A program made the position numbers and the translations under genes. This document shows positions 1 through 8,513 of a stretch of 64,000 nucleotides of DNA, piece by piece. This DNA is from Azospirillum tabaci. GTDB taxonomy: Bacteria; Pseudomonadota; Alphaproteobacteria; Azospirillales; Azospirillaceae. The stretch lies in contig NZ_JACCJY010000001.1 of assembly GCF_014596085.1 (NCBI RefSeq), forward strand, positions 124,001-188,000. The letters are read 5' to 3'. The notes beneath the pieces are model-generated. The model did no database searches and was not told the DNA's origin. It saw nothing but the letters and a program-made list of their open reading frames with translations. Every line of letters starts with the position of its first letter. The stretch's first letter is position 1.

Positions 1-570
1 GATCCGCACCACCGCCATGGCCAGCAGGTTTCCGGCGATGCCGAAGGGATAGGTGACGGCGAAGGCCAGGCCGGGCAGGGCCATCACCGCGGCGTCGGCC
101 CCGACCTCCTTCAGCACCTGCTGCGAGGCGGCCAGCGCCGGGGCGTTGGTCACCCCGCCCGCGAAGACGCCGAGGCCGGAGCCCAGCGGCACGAGGTCGA
201 ACAGCACCAGGATCGCGGTCAGCAGGATGCTCGACCCGACCATCAGCAGCGCCAGCCCGTTCAGCGCCAGTCCGGACTTCTTCAGCGCCGCGAAGAAGCC
301 GGGGCCGACCTGGATGCCGATGGTGTAGACGAACAGGATCAGGCCGAAGTCGCGGATGAACTCCATCATCTCGGCGTTCAGAGTCACCCCGGCCTGCTTG
401 GCGAAGTGGCCGACCGCGATGCCTGCGAACAGCACGCCGCCGATGCCAAGCCCCACGCCGCGCAGCCTTATGTGGCCGAGCGCCAGCCCGAGGGCCGAGG
501 TGACGCCCAGCATGAACACCACGCGCGCGATCGGCGGCATGGCCAGGAAGAGATCGATGAGCGCGTGCAT
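1..570 (-). CDS. AspT/YidE-family transporter, N-terminal part (cut by window edge)
   Basis: These are the first 190 codons of an inner-membrane transporter of the aspartate:alanine exchanger (AAEx) family; the rest lies beyond the left edge. Several hydrophobic segments are visible, with family blocks GVGLGIGGVLFAG (about residues 38-50), FGLILFVYTIG and VGPGFFAALKKSG. These are nearly the same as in the upstream gene at 642-2321, so the two are tandem paralogues 71 bases apart in one orientation, probably one operon. The ATG at 570 follows a GAGGAG ribosome site. The family name comes from one biochemically studied antiporter; most homologues have no proven substrate, so aspartate/alanine exchange is not claimed here. 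Confidence 0.85.
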   Translation of the reverse strand, partial: MHALIDLFLAMPPIARVVFMLGVTSALGLALGHIRLRGVGLGIGGVLFAGIAVGHFAKQAGVTLNAEMMEFIRDFGLILFVYTIGIQVGPGFFAALKKSGLALNGLALLMVGSSILLTAILVLFDLVPLGSGLGVFAGGVTNAPALAASQQVLKEVGADAAVMALPGLAFAVTYPFGIAGNLLAMAVVRI

Positions 571-641
571 GGCCGCGTCTCCTCACGCGAGGACAGACCG
601 CCCGCCGATCCCGTGGGAAGCGCTCCCGCCGGACCGCCTCC

Positions 642-2321
642 TTACCAGAGGAACAGGACGATCAACTGCGGCGCAAGGATACGCAGAAACATAACCATAG
701 GGTAAACAGTGGCATAGGCGAGGGCGGGAGCCTCCGATGCGCTCATTGCGTTTGCAAAAGCGAGCGCGGGCGGGTCCGTCATGCTGCCGGACAGGAGGCC
801 GCAGATCGTCAGGTAGTTCTGCCGGGCGAAGGCCCGCGCGACGACGCCGACGACGAGCAGCGGGATCAGCGTCACCAACACGCCGCAGCCGATCCACAGC
901 AGCCCGTCGCCGTGCACCAGCGTCTCCACGAAACGATCGCCGGACATCAGCCCGACCACCGCCAGGAACAGGACGATGCCGATCTCGCGCAGCGCCATGT
1001 TGGCGGCCGGCGGCATGAACCAGACCAGCGGTCCGACGTGGCCGATGCGCGCCAGCAGGATCGCCGCCACCAGCGGCCCGCCGGCCAGACCCAGCTTCAG
1101 CGGCGCCGGCATGCCCGGAATGTAGAAGGGGATGGAGCCGAGCAGCACGCCGAGCAGGATGCCGATGAAGACCGGCACGAACTCCACCTGCTGGAGCCGC
1201 CGCGCCGAGTTGCCCATCAGCGCCGCCACCCGCTGGAGGTCCGATGGTTTGCCGATGGCGGTCAGGATGTCGCCGAACTGGAGGTGCAGGGCCGGGCTGG
1301 GCACCAGCTCCACGCCGGCGCGGTTGATCCGGCTGACCACCACGTCGTAGGCGTCGGCGAGGTCGAGCTGGCCGATGGCCTTGCCCAGCACATGCTCGTT
1401 GGTGACGACCAGCCGGTCCCAGCGCATGTCGGTGCCCTTGGTGGTCAGGGTGACCTCCGCCGCCTCGCCGAGCAGGCGCTTCGTCGCCTCCAGCTTGACC
1501 CGCGGCCCGACCAGATGCACCACGTCGCCGGCCCGCAGGCAGGTGTCCGGGTGCGGCACCTGGAGCCGCCCCTCGCGCAGCAGGCGGGACACCATCACCC
1601 CCTGATCGCCGAACAGCTCCATGTCGCGCAGCGGCAGCCCCATGGCCGACCGGTTGCGCACGGCGACGTCCAGCGTCTCCAAGGTTTCCACCTGGGCGCG
1701 GCGCTTGCGCTCGAAGACCTCGGCTTCCGCCGCCGGGTCGATGCGGAAGAGGACGCGGATCAGCCCCATGGTGATGAGGATGCCGACGATGCCGAAGGGA
1801 TAGGCGACGGCGTAGCCGAGGCTGGGCGTGTTGATCTCCGCCGCCGAGGCCCCGACCTCGCGCAGCATCTCCTGCGCGGCGCCCAGCGACGGCGTGTTGG
1901 TCACGGCGCCGGAGAAGATGCCCAGCACCGCCGGCAGCGGCACCCCGCCGATCTCGTGGATCGCCACCGCCACCAGCACCCCCAGCCCGACCAGCGCGGC
2001 GGCCAGCAGGTTCAGCGTCAGGCCCGACTTCTTCAGGGCGGCGAAGAAGCCGGGGCCGACCTGCACGCCGATCGTGTAGACGAACAGGATCAGCCCGAAC
2101 TCCCGCATGAAATGCAGGACGTGATGGTCGAAGGTCAGACCCAGCGCCTTGGCGGCGTGCCCCGCGGCGATGCCGGCGAACAACACCCCGCCGATGCCCA
2201 GCCCCACGCCGTGCACCTTGATCTGTCCCAGCGCCAGCCCCGACGCCGCCACCACGCTGAGCATCAGCATGATGCGGGCGATGTCGGGAAGGCCGTTGAA
2301 CAGGTCGATCAGCAGGGTCAT
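642..2321 (-). CDS. AspT/YidE-family transporter with two RCK_C (TrkA_C) domains
   Basis: This encodes a 559-residue inner-membrane transporter of the AAEx family. Two hydrophobic halves (about residues 1-180 and 370-559) flank two soluble TrkA_C-type domains, recognisable as DMELFGDQGVMVSRLLREG and AYDVVVSRINRAGVEL, the usual full-length AspT/YidE layout. RCK_C domains commonly bind small ligands that gate transport. The ATG at 2321 starts directly at the conserved N terminus (MTLLIDLFNG), matching its paralogue. It lies just upstream of the second copy at 1-570. The substrate is unknown; dicarboxylate or amino-acid exchange is only a family-level guess. Confidence 0.9.
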   Translation of the reverse strand: MTLLIDLFNGLPDIARIMLMLSVVAASGLALGQIKVHGVGLGIGGVLFAGIAAGHAAKALGLTFDHHVLHFMREFGLILFVYTIGVQVGPGFFAALKKSGLTLNLLAAALVGLGVLVAVAIHEIGGVPLPAVLGIFSGAVTNTPSLGAAQEMLREVGASAAEINTPSLGYAVAYPFGIVGILITMGLIRVLFRIDPAAEAEVFERKRRAQVETLETLDVAVRNRSAMGLPLRDMELFGDQGVMVSRLLREGRLQVPHPDTCLRAGDVVHLVGPRVKLEATKRLLGEAAEVTLTTKGTDMRWDRLVVTNEHVLGKAIGQLDLADAYDVVVSRINRAGVELVPSPALHLQFGDILTAIGKPSDLQRVAALMGNSARRLQQVEFVPVFIGILLGVLLGSIPFYIPGMPAPLKLGLAGGPLVAAILLARIGHVGPLVWFMPPAANMALREIGIVLFLAVVGLMSGDRFVETLVHGDGLLWIGCGVLVTLIPLLVVGVVARAFARQNYLTICGLLSGSMTDPPALAFANAMSASEAPALAYATVYPMVMFLRILAPQLIVLFLW

Positions 2322-2578
2322 GGCAGGCACCCGGTCCGGTTGAGCAGCGAGGGGGCGAAGGTGCCTATGAATGCCCGCTCCGCTCCGCCCGGGCAATGCC
2401 CTGGAATGGGAAGGGACATTCGCCGGATCAAAATTTCGCCACTTTCTGGCCCTAAACCGGAGTGAGCCTTACGGCATGAAGTGGCTGGCCGGACCCGTGA
2501 ACCCCTGCGGTCCGGCCCCTAAGCGACGATCAGGGCTCCGGTTTCCGGCGCCCCCAGCCAGGCCCCGGCTGGATCGGC

Positions 2579-2620
2579 GGCCATCGCAAGAACCCCCTTG
2601 CGATGGCCGTTTCTTTTTGG
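2579..2620 (+). terminator. Strong hairpin followed by a T-rich tract, without an assigned upstream gene
   Basis: A perfect 12-bp inverted repeat (GGCCATCGCAAG at 2579-2590, CTTGCGATGGCC at 2597-2608) with a 6-base loop is followed by GTTTCTTTTT. This has the form of an intrinsic terminator reading rightward. No plus-strand gene ends here, so it may end a small RNA or act as a leader element. The rest of the gap (2322-2578) holds no coding sequence or RNA family I recognise. Confidence 0.55.
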
Positions 2621-2634
2621 GCCGTTTCTTTTTG
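2605..2634 (+). repeat. Two tandem 15-bp units upstream of ccmA
   Basis: GGCCGTTTCTTTTTG occurs twice in direct tandem (2605-2619 and 2620-2634). The first unit forms the 3' edge of the hairpin at 2579-2608 with its T tract; the second leads into the -35 box of the ccmA promoter. It looks like a local duplication. Confidence 0.8.
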
Positions 2635-2659
2635 GCACCCGGGCGGGCTGTGCTATAGC
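2632..2659 (+). promoter_or_regulatory. Sigma70-like promoter for ccmA-ccmB
   Basis: TTGGCA (2632-2637) and TATAGC (2654-2659) are separated by 16 bases, with a TGC just before the -10 box. The ccmA start codon is 39 bases downstream. The match is good for a GC-rich alphaproteobacterium but is unproven. Confidence 0.55.
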
Positions 2660-2698
2660 TCCCACCGCCCCGACCACCGCAAGAGTCCGCCCGTCGCC

Positions 2699-3379
2699 AT
2701 GCCCGTTTTCGCCGGTTCCGCGCTGACCTGCCTCCGTGGCGACCGGCTGGTCTTCACCGGGCTGGACTTCCGGATCGCGCCGGGGGAGGCGCTGTTCCTG
2801 CTCGGCCCCAACGGCAGCGGCAAATCCAGTCTGCTGCGGGTCATGGCCGGGCTGCTCAAGCCGATCCGCGGCCAGCTCTCCTGGGACGATGTGCCGGTCT
2901 CCGACGACCCCGACGCCCACCGCGGCCGCATCCATTACGTCGGCCATCTCGACGCGGTGAAGCCGGTGCTGAGCGCGGTGGAGAATTTGTCCTTCTGGGC
3001 CACGCTGGGCGGCGCCGCCGACCCGCGGGGCAACGCGCTGAGGGCGCTGGACCGGCTGGGCGTGCCGCACATCGCCAACGTGCCGGGGCGCTACCTGTCG
3101 GCGGGGCAGAAGCGGCGCCTGAACCTTGCCCGCATCATCGCCGCCCCCGCCGCCCTGTGGCTGCTCGACGAGCCGACCGTGGCGCTCGACCGCGCGGCCA
3201 TCGCCCTGTTCGAGGAGATCATCGCGGAGCACCGGGCCGCGGGCGGCATGGTGGCCGTCTCCACCCATGTGGACATCGCCATGCCCGGCGCCCGCAACCT
3301 GCATCTCGACGACTTCACCCCCGTTCTCCGTGGCGTGGACGACGAGGTCGGAGACGAGGACGAGGAGCACGCGGCATGA
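2699..3379 (+). CDS. ccmA: Heme exporter ATP-binding protein CcmA
   Basis: This encodes the 226-residue ATPase subunit of the CcmABCD complex, which uses ATP to release holo-CcmE during system I cytochrome c maturation at the inner membrane. The Walker A motif is GPNGSGKSS, the signature region is YLSAGQKRR and Walker B ends in LWLLDEPT, followed by a switch histidine (STHVD). The ATG at 2699 matches the family N terminus (FAGSALTCLRGDRLVF); an upstream in-frame extension would run through the promoter and is rejected. The stop overlaps the ccmB start by four bases, so the pair is probably translationally coupled. ccmC does not follow, unlike many alphaproteobacteria. Confidence 0.96.
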   Translation: MPVFAGSALTCLRGDRLVFTGLDFRIAPGEALFLLGPNGSGKSSLLRVMAGLLKPIRGQLSWDDVPVSDDPDAHRGRIHYVGHLDAVKPVLSAVENLSFWATLGGAADPRGNALRALDRLGVPHIANVPGRYLSAGQKRRLNLARIIAAPAALWLLDEPTVALDRAAIALFEEIIAEHRAAGGMVAVSTHVDIAMPGARNLHLDDFTPVLRGVDDEVGDEDEEHAA

Positions 3380-4041
3380 CCCGCTTCCTGCGCCTGATCG
3401 GGCGCGACCTGCGGCTGGCGCTGCGCCAGGGGTCGGACGCCAGCATCGCCGTGATGTTCTTCGTGCTGTGCGTGGTGCTGTTTCCCTTCGGCGTCGGGCC
3501 GGAGCCGAACATCCTCGCCCGCATCGCCGCCGGGGTGATCTGGGTGGCGGCCCTTCTGGCCTCGCTGCTGTCGCTGGAGCGGCTGTTCCAGAACGACTAC
3601 GAGGACGGCTCGCTGGAGCTGCTGTCGCTGTCCACCCTGCCGATGGAGGCGGTGGTGCTGGCCAAGACGCTGGCGCACTGGCTGGTGACCGGCCTTCCGC
3701 TGATCGCCGCCGCCCCGCTTCTGGCGCTGCTGCTGAACATGGACGCGGAGGGGTTCGGGGTGCTGGTGCTGACCCTGCTGGTCGGCACGCCGATCCTCAG
3801 CCTGATCGGCAGCATCGGCGCGGCGCTGACTCTGGGCGCCCGGCGCGGCGGCGTGCTGCTGTCGCTGCTGATCCTGCCGCTCTACATCCCCGTGCTGATC
3901 TTCGGCGCCGGGGCGATCGACGCCGCGCTGAACGGCCTGACCCCGCGCCCGCATCTGCTGCTGCTGGGCGGCCTGTTGGCCGGCGCTCTGCCGCTGGCTC
4001 CCTGGGCGAGCGCCGCCGCCCTGCGTCAGGCGGTGGAGTAG
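3376..4041 (+). CDS. ccmB: Heme exporter membrane protein CcmB
   Basis: This encodes a 221-residue integral membrane protein, the usual CcmB length, that pairs with CcmA in the cytochrome c maturation ABC complex. About six hydrophobic segments are visible. The conserved FQNDYEDGSLE block lies between the second and third segments, and the N terminus (LRLIGRDLRLALRQG) is typical. The start ATG overlaps the ccmA stop. About 200 bases without features separate it from a tRNA gene on the other strand, so ccmC, ccmD and ccmE must be elsewhere. Confidence 0.95.
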   Translation: MTRFLRLIGRDLRLALRQGSDASIAVMFFVLCVVLFPFGVGPEPNILARIAAGVIWVAALLASLLSLERLFQNDYEDGSLELLSLSTLPMEAVVLAKTLAHWLVTGLPLIAAAPLLALLLNMDAEGFGVLVLTLLVGTPILSLIGSIGAALTLGARRGGVLLSLLILPLYIPVLIFGAGAIDAALNGLTPRPHLLLLGGLLAGALPLAPWASAAALRQAVE

Positions 4042-4251
4042 GGGCGGCGCCTCACGGGCCGCCGAGACGATCCTGGCACGGTCCTGGATGTCGGCACGCC
4101 GGACGGCGACGCCTGGAACGGGCGAAGGCGGATTTTAAAAGGGATGGAGGCGATCAGGCCGAAGCCGTCGTGCGACAGGGCGGTGTCACACCGCGGGGAA
4201 TTCCGCCGCTTCCGGGCAAATTCCTGTGTCGCATCATTGTCTTGGGGAAAT

Positions 4252-4327
4252 TGGTGGAGCCGAGGAGGATCGAACTCCCGACCTACGCATTGCGAACGCG
4301 TCGCTCTCCCAGCTGAGCTACGGCCCC
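4252..4327 (-). tRNA. tRNA-Ala (anticodon CGC)
   Basis: The minus strand folds into a full cloverleaf: acceptor GGGGCCG paired with CGGCTCC, D arm GCTC/GAGC, anticodon stem ACGCG/TGCGT with loop TTCGCAA (anticodon CGC, reads GCG), and a T arm with GTTCGAT. The 3' CCA is encoded (4252-4254). A TTGACA-N17-CATTAT promoter lies directly upstream. Confidence 0.96.
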
Positions 4328-4352
4328 ACGCACCGTTACCGGCGTGCGGCGG

Positions 4353-4381
4353 ATAATGGTGATGCGGAGGGAGCCTGTCAA
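4353..4381 (-). promoter_or_regulatory. Promoter of the tRNA-Ala gene
   Basis: On the minus strand a perfect TTGACA (4376-4381) is followed after 17 bases by CATTAT (4353-4358), 25 bases before the first tRNA base. This is one of the best sigma70 matches in the window. Confidence 0.7.
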
Positions 4382-4521
4382 GCCCCCTGAACGCGCCCGA
4401 TAACGGGCATCAGCGGTTGCGCGCAAGGGGATAGCGCGGCCCGCCGCGCGGCACTGGACAGCACTCGCCGCTTGTGCTTAGGGTGCCCCGCAAAATCGGA
4501 CAATAAAGGGACGGGCCGGGC

Positions 4522-4806
4522 ATGATTGCGCTCTACCTGCTGATCGACACCGTTCTCAGCCTCTATGTGTGGCTGCTCATCGCTTCGGCGGTGCTGAGCT
4601 GGCTGGTGGCCTTCAACGTCGTCAACACCCGCAACCGCGCGGTCTATGTCATCGGCGACTTCCTCTACCGCATCACGGAACCGGTCCTGCGTCCGATCCG
4701 CCGCGTCCTGCCGAACATGGGCGGCCTGGACCTGTCGCCGATCGCGTTGATCCTGCTGATCTTCTTCATCCGCAACCTGATGGCGGAATACTGGCCGCGC
4801 TTCTGA
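4522..4806 (+). CDS. YggT family membrane protein
   Basis: This is a 94-residue protein with two hydrophobic segments (about residues 5-30 and 70-90) around a conserved basic region with [19 protein letters not shown], the signature of the YggT family. Members are small inner-membrane proteins linked to osmotic tolerance in E. coli and to cell-division or photosystem roles in other lineages; no biochemical activity is established. An AAGGGACGG ribosome site precedes the ATG. It overlaps the next gene by one base (TGATG), and yggT followed by a DUF167 gene is a common arrangement. Confidence 0.9.
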   Translation: MIALYLLIDTVLSLYVWLLIASAVLSWLVAFNVVNTRNRAVYVIGDFLYRITEPVLRPIRRVLPNMGGLDLSPIALILLIFFIRNLMAEYWPRF

Positions 4807-5165
4807 TGCCGGGACCTTTGGAAGCCGTGCCGTTCGAGGCTGCGGCGGACGGTGTGCGGCTGGCGCTGCGGGTGACGCCCAAGGCGTCGCGCAACGCCAT
4901 CGTCGGGCTGGCCGCCACGGCGTCCGGAGGAACGGCCCTGAAGGTGACCGTCACCGCCGTGCCGGAGAACGGCAAGGCGAACGAGGCGGTGGTGAAGCTG
5001 CTGGCCAAGGCGTGGAAATTGCCGAAGACCAGCCTGACGGTGGTGGCCGGCGCCACCGACCGGAACAAGATTGTCCATGTCGCCGGCGATCCGGCCGACC
5101 TCATGCGCCGGCTGACGGCGCTGGTGGAAACAGCGAAGCCTGATACGGGGAAGAGCGATGGCTGA
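4806..5165 (+). CDS. DUF167 (YggU family) protein
   Basis: This encodes a 119-residue soluble protein of the DUF167/YggU family. Hallmarks are [14 protein letters not shown] near the N terminus, the central [18 protein letters not shown] helix and [14 protein letters not shown] near the end. Structures are known for the family but no function. The ATG at 4806 overlaps the yggT stop codon, and the gene's 3' end overlaps folD by eight bases, so yggT, this gene and folD are probably co-transcribed and coupled. A longer upstream frame would run through yggT and is rejected. Confidence 0.9.
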   Translation: MPGPLEAVPFEAAADGVRLALRVTPKASRNAIVGLAATASGGTALKVTVTAVPENGKANEAVVKLLAKAWKLPKTSLTVVAGATDRNKIVHVAGDPADLMRRLTALVETAKPDTGKSDG

Positions 5166-6066
5166 GGCGAAGATCATCGACGGCAAGGCGTTCGCCGCGG
5201 GGCTGCGCGCCCGCGTGGCGGAGGGTGTGGCCGCGCTCAAGGCCAGCCACGGCGTCACCCCCGGCCTCGCCGTCGTGCTGGTGGGCGAGGACCCGGCGAG
5301 CCAGGTCTATGTCCGGTCCAAGGAAAAGGCCCTAGCCGACCTCGGCATGAACAGCTTCGACCACCACATGCCGGCCGACCTCGGCGAGGCGGAGCTGCTG
5401 GCCCTGATCGACCGGCTGAACGCCGACCCGGCGGTGCACGGCATCCTGGTCCAGCTTCCCCTGCCCAGGCACATCGACACGGCCCGGGTTCTGGCCCGCA
5501 TCGTTCCGGAAAAGGACGCGGACGGCTTCCACGTCGTCAACGCCGGCCTGCTGGCGACCGGCGGCGCCGGCGCCATCGTGCCCTGCACCCCGCTGGGCAG
5601 CCTGCTGCTGCTCCGCGACACGCTGGGCAACGACCTCAAGGGCAAGCGGGCGCTGGTGCTGGGCCGCTCCAACATCGTCGGCAAGCCGATGGCGCAGCTT
5701 CTGCTCCAGCAGGACTGCACCGTCACCGTCGCCCATTCCCGCACCCAGGACCTGCCCGGCGAATGCCGCCGCGCCGACATCCTGGTCGCCGCGGTGGGCC
5801 GGCCGGAGATGGTGCGCGGCGACTGGATCAAGCCGGGCGCCGTGGTCATCGACGTCGGCATCAACCGCGTGCCGCACCCGACCGAGGCGGGCAAGACCAA
5901 GCTGGTCGGCGACGTCGCCTACGACGAGGCGGTCAAGGTCGCCGGCGCCATCACCCCGGTGCCGGGCGGCGTCGGGCCGATGACCATCGCCTGCCTGATG
6001 CTCAACACGCTGGCCGCGGCCTGCCGCGCCGCCGGCGCGCCGGTTCCGGCCGAGGCCCTTGCATGA
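5158..6066 (+). CDS. folD: Bifunctional methylenetetrahydrofolate dehydrogenase/cyclohydrolase
   Basis: This 302-residue cytosolic enzyme oxidises 5,10-methylene-THF to methenyl-THF with NADP+ and hydrolyses it to 10-formyl-THF, supplying purine and formyl-Met synthesis. The active-site block VYVRSKEKA includes the catalytic lysine, the substrate motif is [10 protein letters not shown], the cofactor loop is [11 protein letters not shown] and the C-terminal signature is [15 protein letters not shown]. Length is normal. It overlaps both neighbours (eight bases with the DUF167 gene, four with the CorA gene), indicating one operon. Confidence 0.97.
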   Translation: MAEAKIIDGKAFAAGLRARVAEGVAALKASHGVTPGLAVVLVGEDPASQVYVRSKEKALADLGMNSFDHHMPADLGEAELLALIDRLNADPAVHGILVQLPLPRHIDTARVLARIVPEKDADGFHVVNAGLLATGGAGAIVPCTPLGSLLLLRDTLGNDLKGKRALVLGRSNIVGKPMAQLLLQQDCTVTVAHSRTQDLPGECRRADILVAAVGRPEMVRGDWIKPGAVVIDVGINRVPHPTEAGKTKLVGDVAYDEAVKVAGAITPVPGGVGPMTIACLMLNTLAAACRAAGAPVPAEALA

Positions 6067-7079
6067 TCACGGTCCACGCCCGGGTGGGCGGCCGCGTGGT
6101 CGAGCAGCCGCTCGCCCTCGGCGAGCCGCTGCCGCCCAACACGGTGTGGATCGATCTTCTCCGTCCCGACGAGGCGGAGCGCGCGCATGTCGGCGCCGTC
6201 ACCGGCTGCGACCTGCCGACGCGCGAGGAGATGAAGGAAATCGAGGCATCGAGCCAGCTCTACACCGAGGGGGAGGCCGTCTACCTCACCTCCTCGGTGA
6301 TCGCGCGGGCCGATTCGCCGATGCCGGAGCAGGGCGAGGTCACCTTCGTCCTGACACCCCGGCACATGATCACGGTGCGCTTCACCGAGCCGCGCTCCGT
6401 CGCCACCTTCGCCGCGCGGACCAGCCGCCAGCCGGAGCTTCTGGCCAGCGCGGAGGACGCGCTGCTGGGCATCCTCGACGCGGTGATCGACCGGGTGGCC
6501 GATGTGCTGGAACTGATCGGCGCCCGCATCGACGGGCTGTCCGCGCGCATCTTCACCGACTCGCTGAACAGCGGCGGGTTCGGCGGGGGCGGGTCCGGCG
6601 GGTCCGGACGGGCCGCCAAGAAGCCGGACGAGCTGCAGGACGTGCTGCGCGGCATCGGGCGGGCCGGCGACCTGACGCACAAGGTCCGAGACAGCCTCGC
6701 CGGGCTGGACCGGCTGGTCGCCTTTCTCTCCTCCGTCGCCGCCGGGCGGCTGACCAAGGAGCAGAAGGTCGCGCTGAAGACCCTGACGCGCGACCTGCGA
6801 TCCCTGAACGAGCATGCCGGCTTCCTGGCGCACGAGGCGAACTTCCTGCTCGACGCCACGCTCGGCCTGATCAACATCGAGCAGAACGCGATCATCAAGA
6901 TCTTCTCGGTCGTTTCCGTGGCGCTGATGCCGCCGACCCTGATCGCGTCGGCCTACGGCATGAACTTCCACCACATGCCCGAGCTGGACTGGGACTTCGG
7001 CTATCCCATGGCCATCGTGATGATGGTGCTCTCCGCCGTGGTGCCGCTCTGGTACTTCCGCCGCCGCGGGTGGCTTTAA
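6063..7079 (+). CDS. CorA-family divalent metal transporter
   Basis: This encodes a 338-residue inner-membrane transporter of the CorA/ZntB superfamily, which moves Mg2+ or other divalent cations as a pentamer. The long soluble N-terminal part ends in a helix rich in Leu, Lys and Arg, followed by two transmembrane helices. The selectivity signature appears as YGMNF before the last helix, with the conserved [11 protein letters not shown] loop. A Gly/Ser-rich insert (about residues 175-187) interrupts the long helix region. The ATG overlaps the folD stop. Sequence alone does not separate Mg, Co or Zn transport. Confidence 0.92.
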   Translation: MITVHARVGGRVVEQPLALGEPLPPNTVWIDLLRPDEAERAHVGAVTGCDLPTREEMKEIEASSQLYTEGEAVYLTSSVIARADSPMPEQGEVTFVLTPRHMITVRFTEPRSVATFAARTSRQPELLASAEDALLGILDAVIDRVADVLELIGARIDGLSARIFTDSLNSGGFGGGGSGGSGRAAKKPDELQDVLRGIGRAGDLTHKVRDSLAGLDRLVAFLSSVAAGRLTKEQKVALKTLTRDLRSLNEHAGFLAHEANFLLDATLGLINIEQNAIIKIFSVVSVALMPPTLIASAYGMNFHHMPELDWDFGYPMAIVMMVLSAVVPLWYFRRRGWL

Positions 7080-7099
7080 CCGGAAAAAGGGGTCCGCCG

Positions 7100-7927
7100 A
7101 TGATCGTCCTGTCCGATGCCGCGCTCGACGCGCTTCTCGCCCAGGACGTTCCCTACGGCGACCTGACCACCGACTCGCTGGGCATCGCCGCCGCACCGGC
7201 GCGCATCCGCTTCGCGGCGCGCGGCGCCATGGTGCTGGCCGGGACGGAGGAAGCCGCCCGCCTGATCGAGAAGGCCGGCGGCACGGTGGCGTCCGTCCGG
7301 CCCAGCGGCACGGCGGTCGAGGCCGGGGCGCCCTTCCTGGAGGGGCACGGCCCGGCGGGCGCCCTGCACCGCGGCTGGAAGGTGGCGCAGACCCTGGTCG
7401 AATACGCCTCCGGGATCGCCTCCCGCGCCCGCCGCATCGTGGAAGCCGCCCCCGGCGTGACCGTCGCCTGCACCCGCAAGAACTTCCCCGGCGCCAAGGA
7501 CCTGTCCGTCAAGGCGGTGCTGGCCGGCGGGGCGGTGATGCACCGGCTGGGCCTGTCGGAAACGATCCTGGTCTTTCCCGAACACCGCGCCTTCCTCTCC
7601 GGATCGCCGGAGACCTGGATCGCCGATCTGCGCCGCCGGGCGCCGGAGAAGAAGATCGTGGTCGAGGTCGACACGGTGGCGGACGCCATCGCCTTCGCCC
7701 GGGCCGGGGCCGACGTGCTGCAACTGGAGAAGCGGACGCCGGAGGAGGCCCGCGCCGTGGTCGAGGCGACGCGCGGCCTGCCGCGCCCGCCGGTCGTCGC
7801 GGCGGCGGGCGGCGTGACGGAGGACAACGCGGCGGCCTACGCCGCCGCCGGCTGCCCGCTGCTGGTCACCACCGCCCCCTTCTTCGGGCGCCCGGCGGAT
7901 GTGAAGGTGGTTCTGGAACCGGCGTGA
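7100..7927 (+). CDS. modD: ModD-like quinolinate phosphoribosyltransferase homologue
   Basis: This 275-residue protein belongs to the nicotinate-nucleotide pyrophosphorylase (NadC) fold but has the ModD signatures DVPYGDLTTDSLGI, CTRKNFPGAKDLSVKAVLAGG and ETILVFPEHRAFL. ModD proteins are often encoded beside molybdate transporters and their reaction is unproven; here no mod genes are adjacent. The N-terminal swivelling and C-terminal barrel parts (VVEVDTV, VLQLEKRTPEE, VAAAGGV) are intact. It follows the CorA gene by 20 bases with an AAAAAGGGG ribosome site, and a composite repeat lies just downstream. Confidence 0.82.
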   Translation: MIVLSDAALDALLAQDVPYGDLTTDSLGIAAAPARIRFAARGAMVLAGTEEAARLIEKAGGTVASVRPSGTAVEAGAPFLEGHGPAGALHRGWKVAQTLVEYASGIASRARRIVEAAPGVTVACTRKNFPGAKDLSVKAVLAGGAVMHRLGLSETILVFPEHRAFLSGSPETWIADLRRRAPEKKIVVEVDTVADAIAFARAGADVLQLEKRTPEEARAVVEATRGLPRPPVVAAAGGVTEDNAAAYAAAGCPLLVTTAPFFGRPADVKVVLEPA

Positions 7928-7940
7928 ATGTCGTTTCAGT

Positions 7941-8080
7941 CCCTCTCCCGCCCCGGGAGAGGGTGCCCGCGCAGCGGGCGGGTGAGGGTCGTACGAGGAT
8001 TAAAGCGCTGTTCCTTGGCGGTACCCTCACCCTCCCACCGCTTCGCGGCGGGCCCCACCCTCTCCCGGGACGGGAGAGGG
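7941..8080. repeat. Composite palindromic intergenic repeat, copy 1
   Basis: Between modD and phhB lie nested inverted repeats: CCCTCTCCCG with CGGGAGAGGG at each end (7941-7963 and 8058-8080), GCCCGC/GCGGGC, and an outer GTGAGGGT/ACCCTCAC pair. It can fold on either strand. It sits at a convergent junction and may serve as a terminator. It shares its layout with elements near 13.0, 17.3, 27.6, 55.0 and 60.95 kb. Confidence 0.8.
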
Positions 8081-8086
8081 GAGTCT

Positions 8087-8389
8087 TCAGCGGTCGCGGT
8101 TCGGGGCGATCTGGTCCACGCGGTGGGCGAAGTCGACATCGGCCTGGGTCAGGCCGTCGGCGCTGCGGGTGCACAGGATGATCTCCACCCGGCCCATGTC
8201 GTTGAACCATTCCGGATGGTGGTTCGTCCGCTCCGCCAACAGGGCGACCTGGCTCATGAAGCCCCAGGCGGCGGGGAAGTCGGGGAAATGGTAGGTCTTG
8301 CGGATCGCGTCGCGCTCCAGCACCTCCGCCCAGCCATGCAGTTCCTTGAGCGCGGTCTGCCGCTTGGCACCCACCAGCTTGTCCGACAT
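8087..8389 (-). CDS. phhB: 4a-hydroxytetrahydrobiopterin (pterin-4a-carbinolamine) dehydratase
   Basis: This 100-residue protein has the PCD/DCoH fold signature: the YHFPDFPAAWGFMSQVALLAE helix region followed by NHHPEW with its catalytic histidines, and a C-terminal GLTQADVDFAHRVD. The enzyme dehydrates the pterin carbinolamine made by aromatic amino-acid hydroxylases so the cofactor can be recycled. No phenylalanine hydroxylase gene is adjacent. The window's other pterin genes (folM-like, folE) could supply a tetrahydromonapterin-type cofactor; that link is inference. Confidence 0.93.
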   Translation of the reverse strand: MSDKLVGAKRQTALKELHGWAEVLERDAIRKTYHFPDFPAAWGFMSQVALLAERTNHHPEWFNDMGRVEIILCTRSADGLTQADVDFAHRVDQIAPNRDR

Positions 8390-8513
8390 TTCTTCCCCCC
8401 GTTGTTGGTTGGCCTGTGCAAGGCGTAACGGACACGGATCGATCGTGGGTCAAATCCGTCTTCCGGTTTAGCGCCGCTTGGCCTGGGCGGCAAGCGGCGC
8501 TACCTTCCCCCGT

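Noticed and set aside
912..2465. A 517-codon open frame on the plus strand opposite the AspT-type gene
   Set aside because: It is rich in His, Gln, Arg and Asp with no domain, as expected for the antisense of a GC-rich gene; the minus-strand transporter is clear.
2460..2608. 4.5S (SRP) or 6S RNA gene before ccmA
   Set aside because: The conserved GGAAGNAGC SRP motif is missing and no 6S-like long open hairpin could be drawn; only an unnamed terminator-like hairpin is supported.
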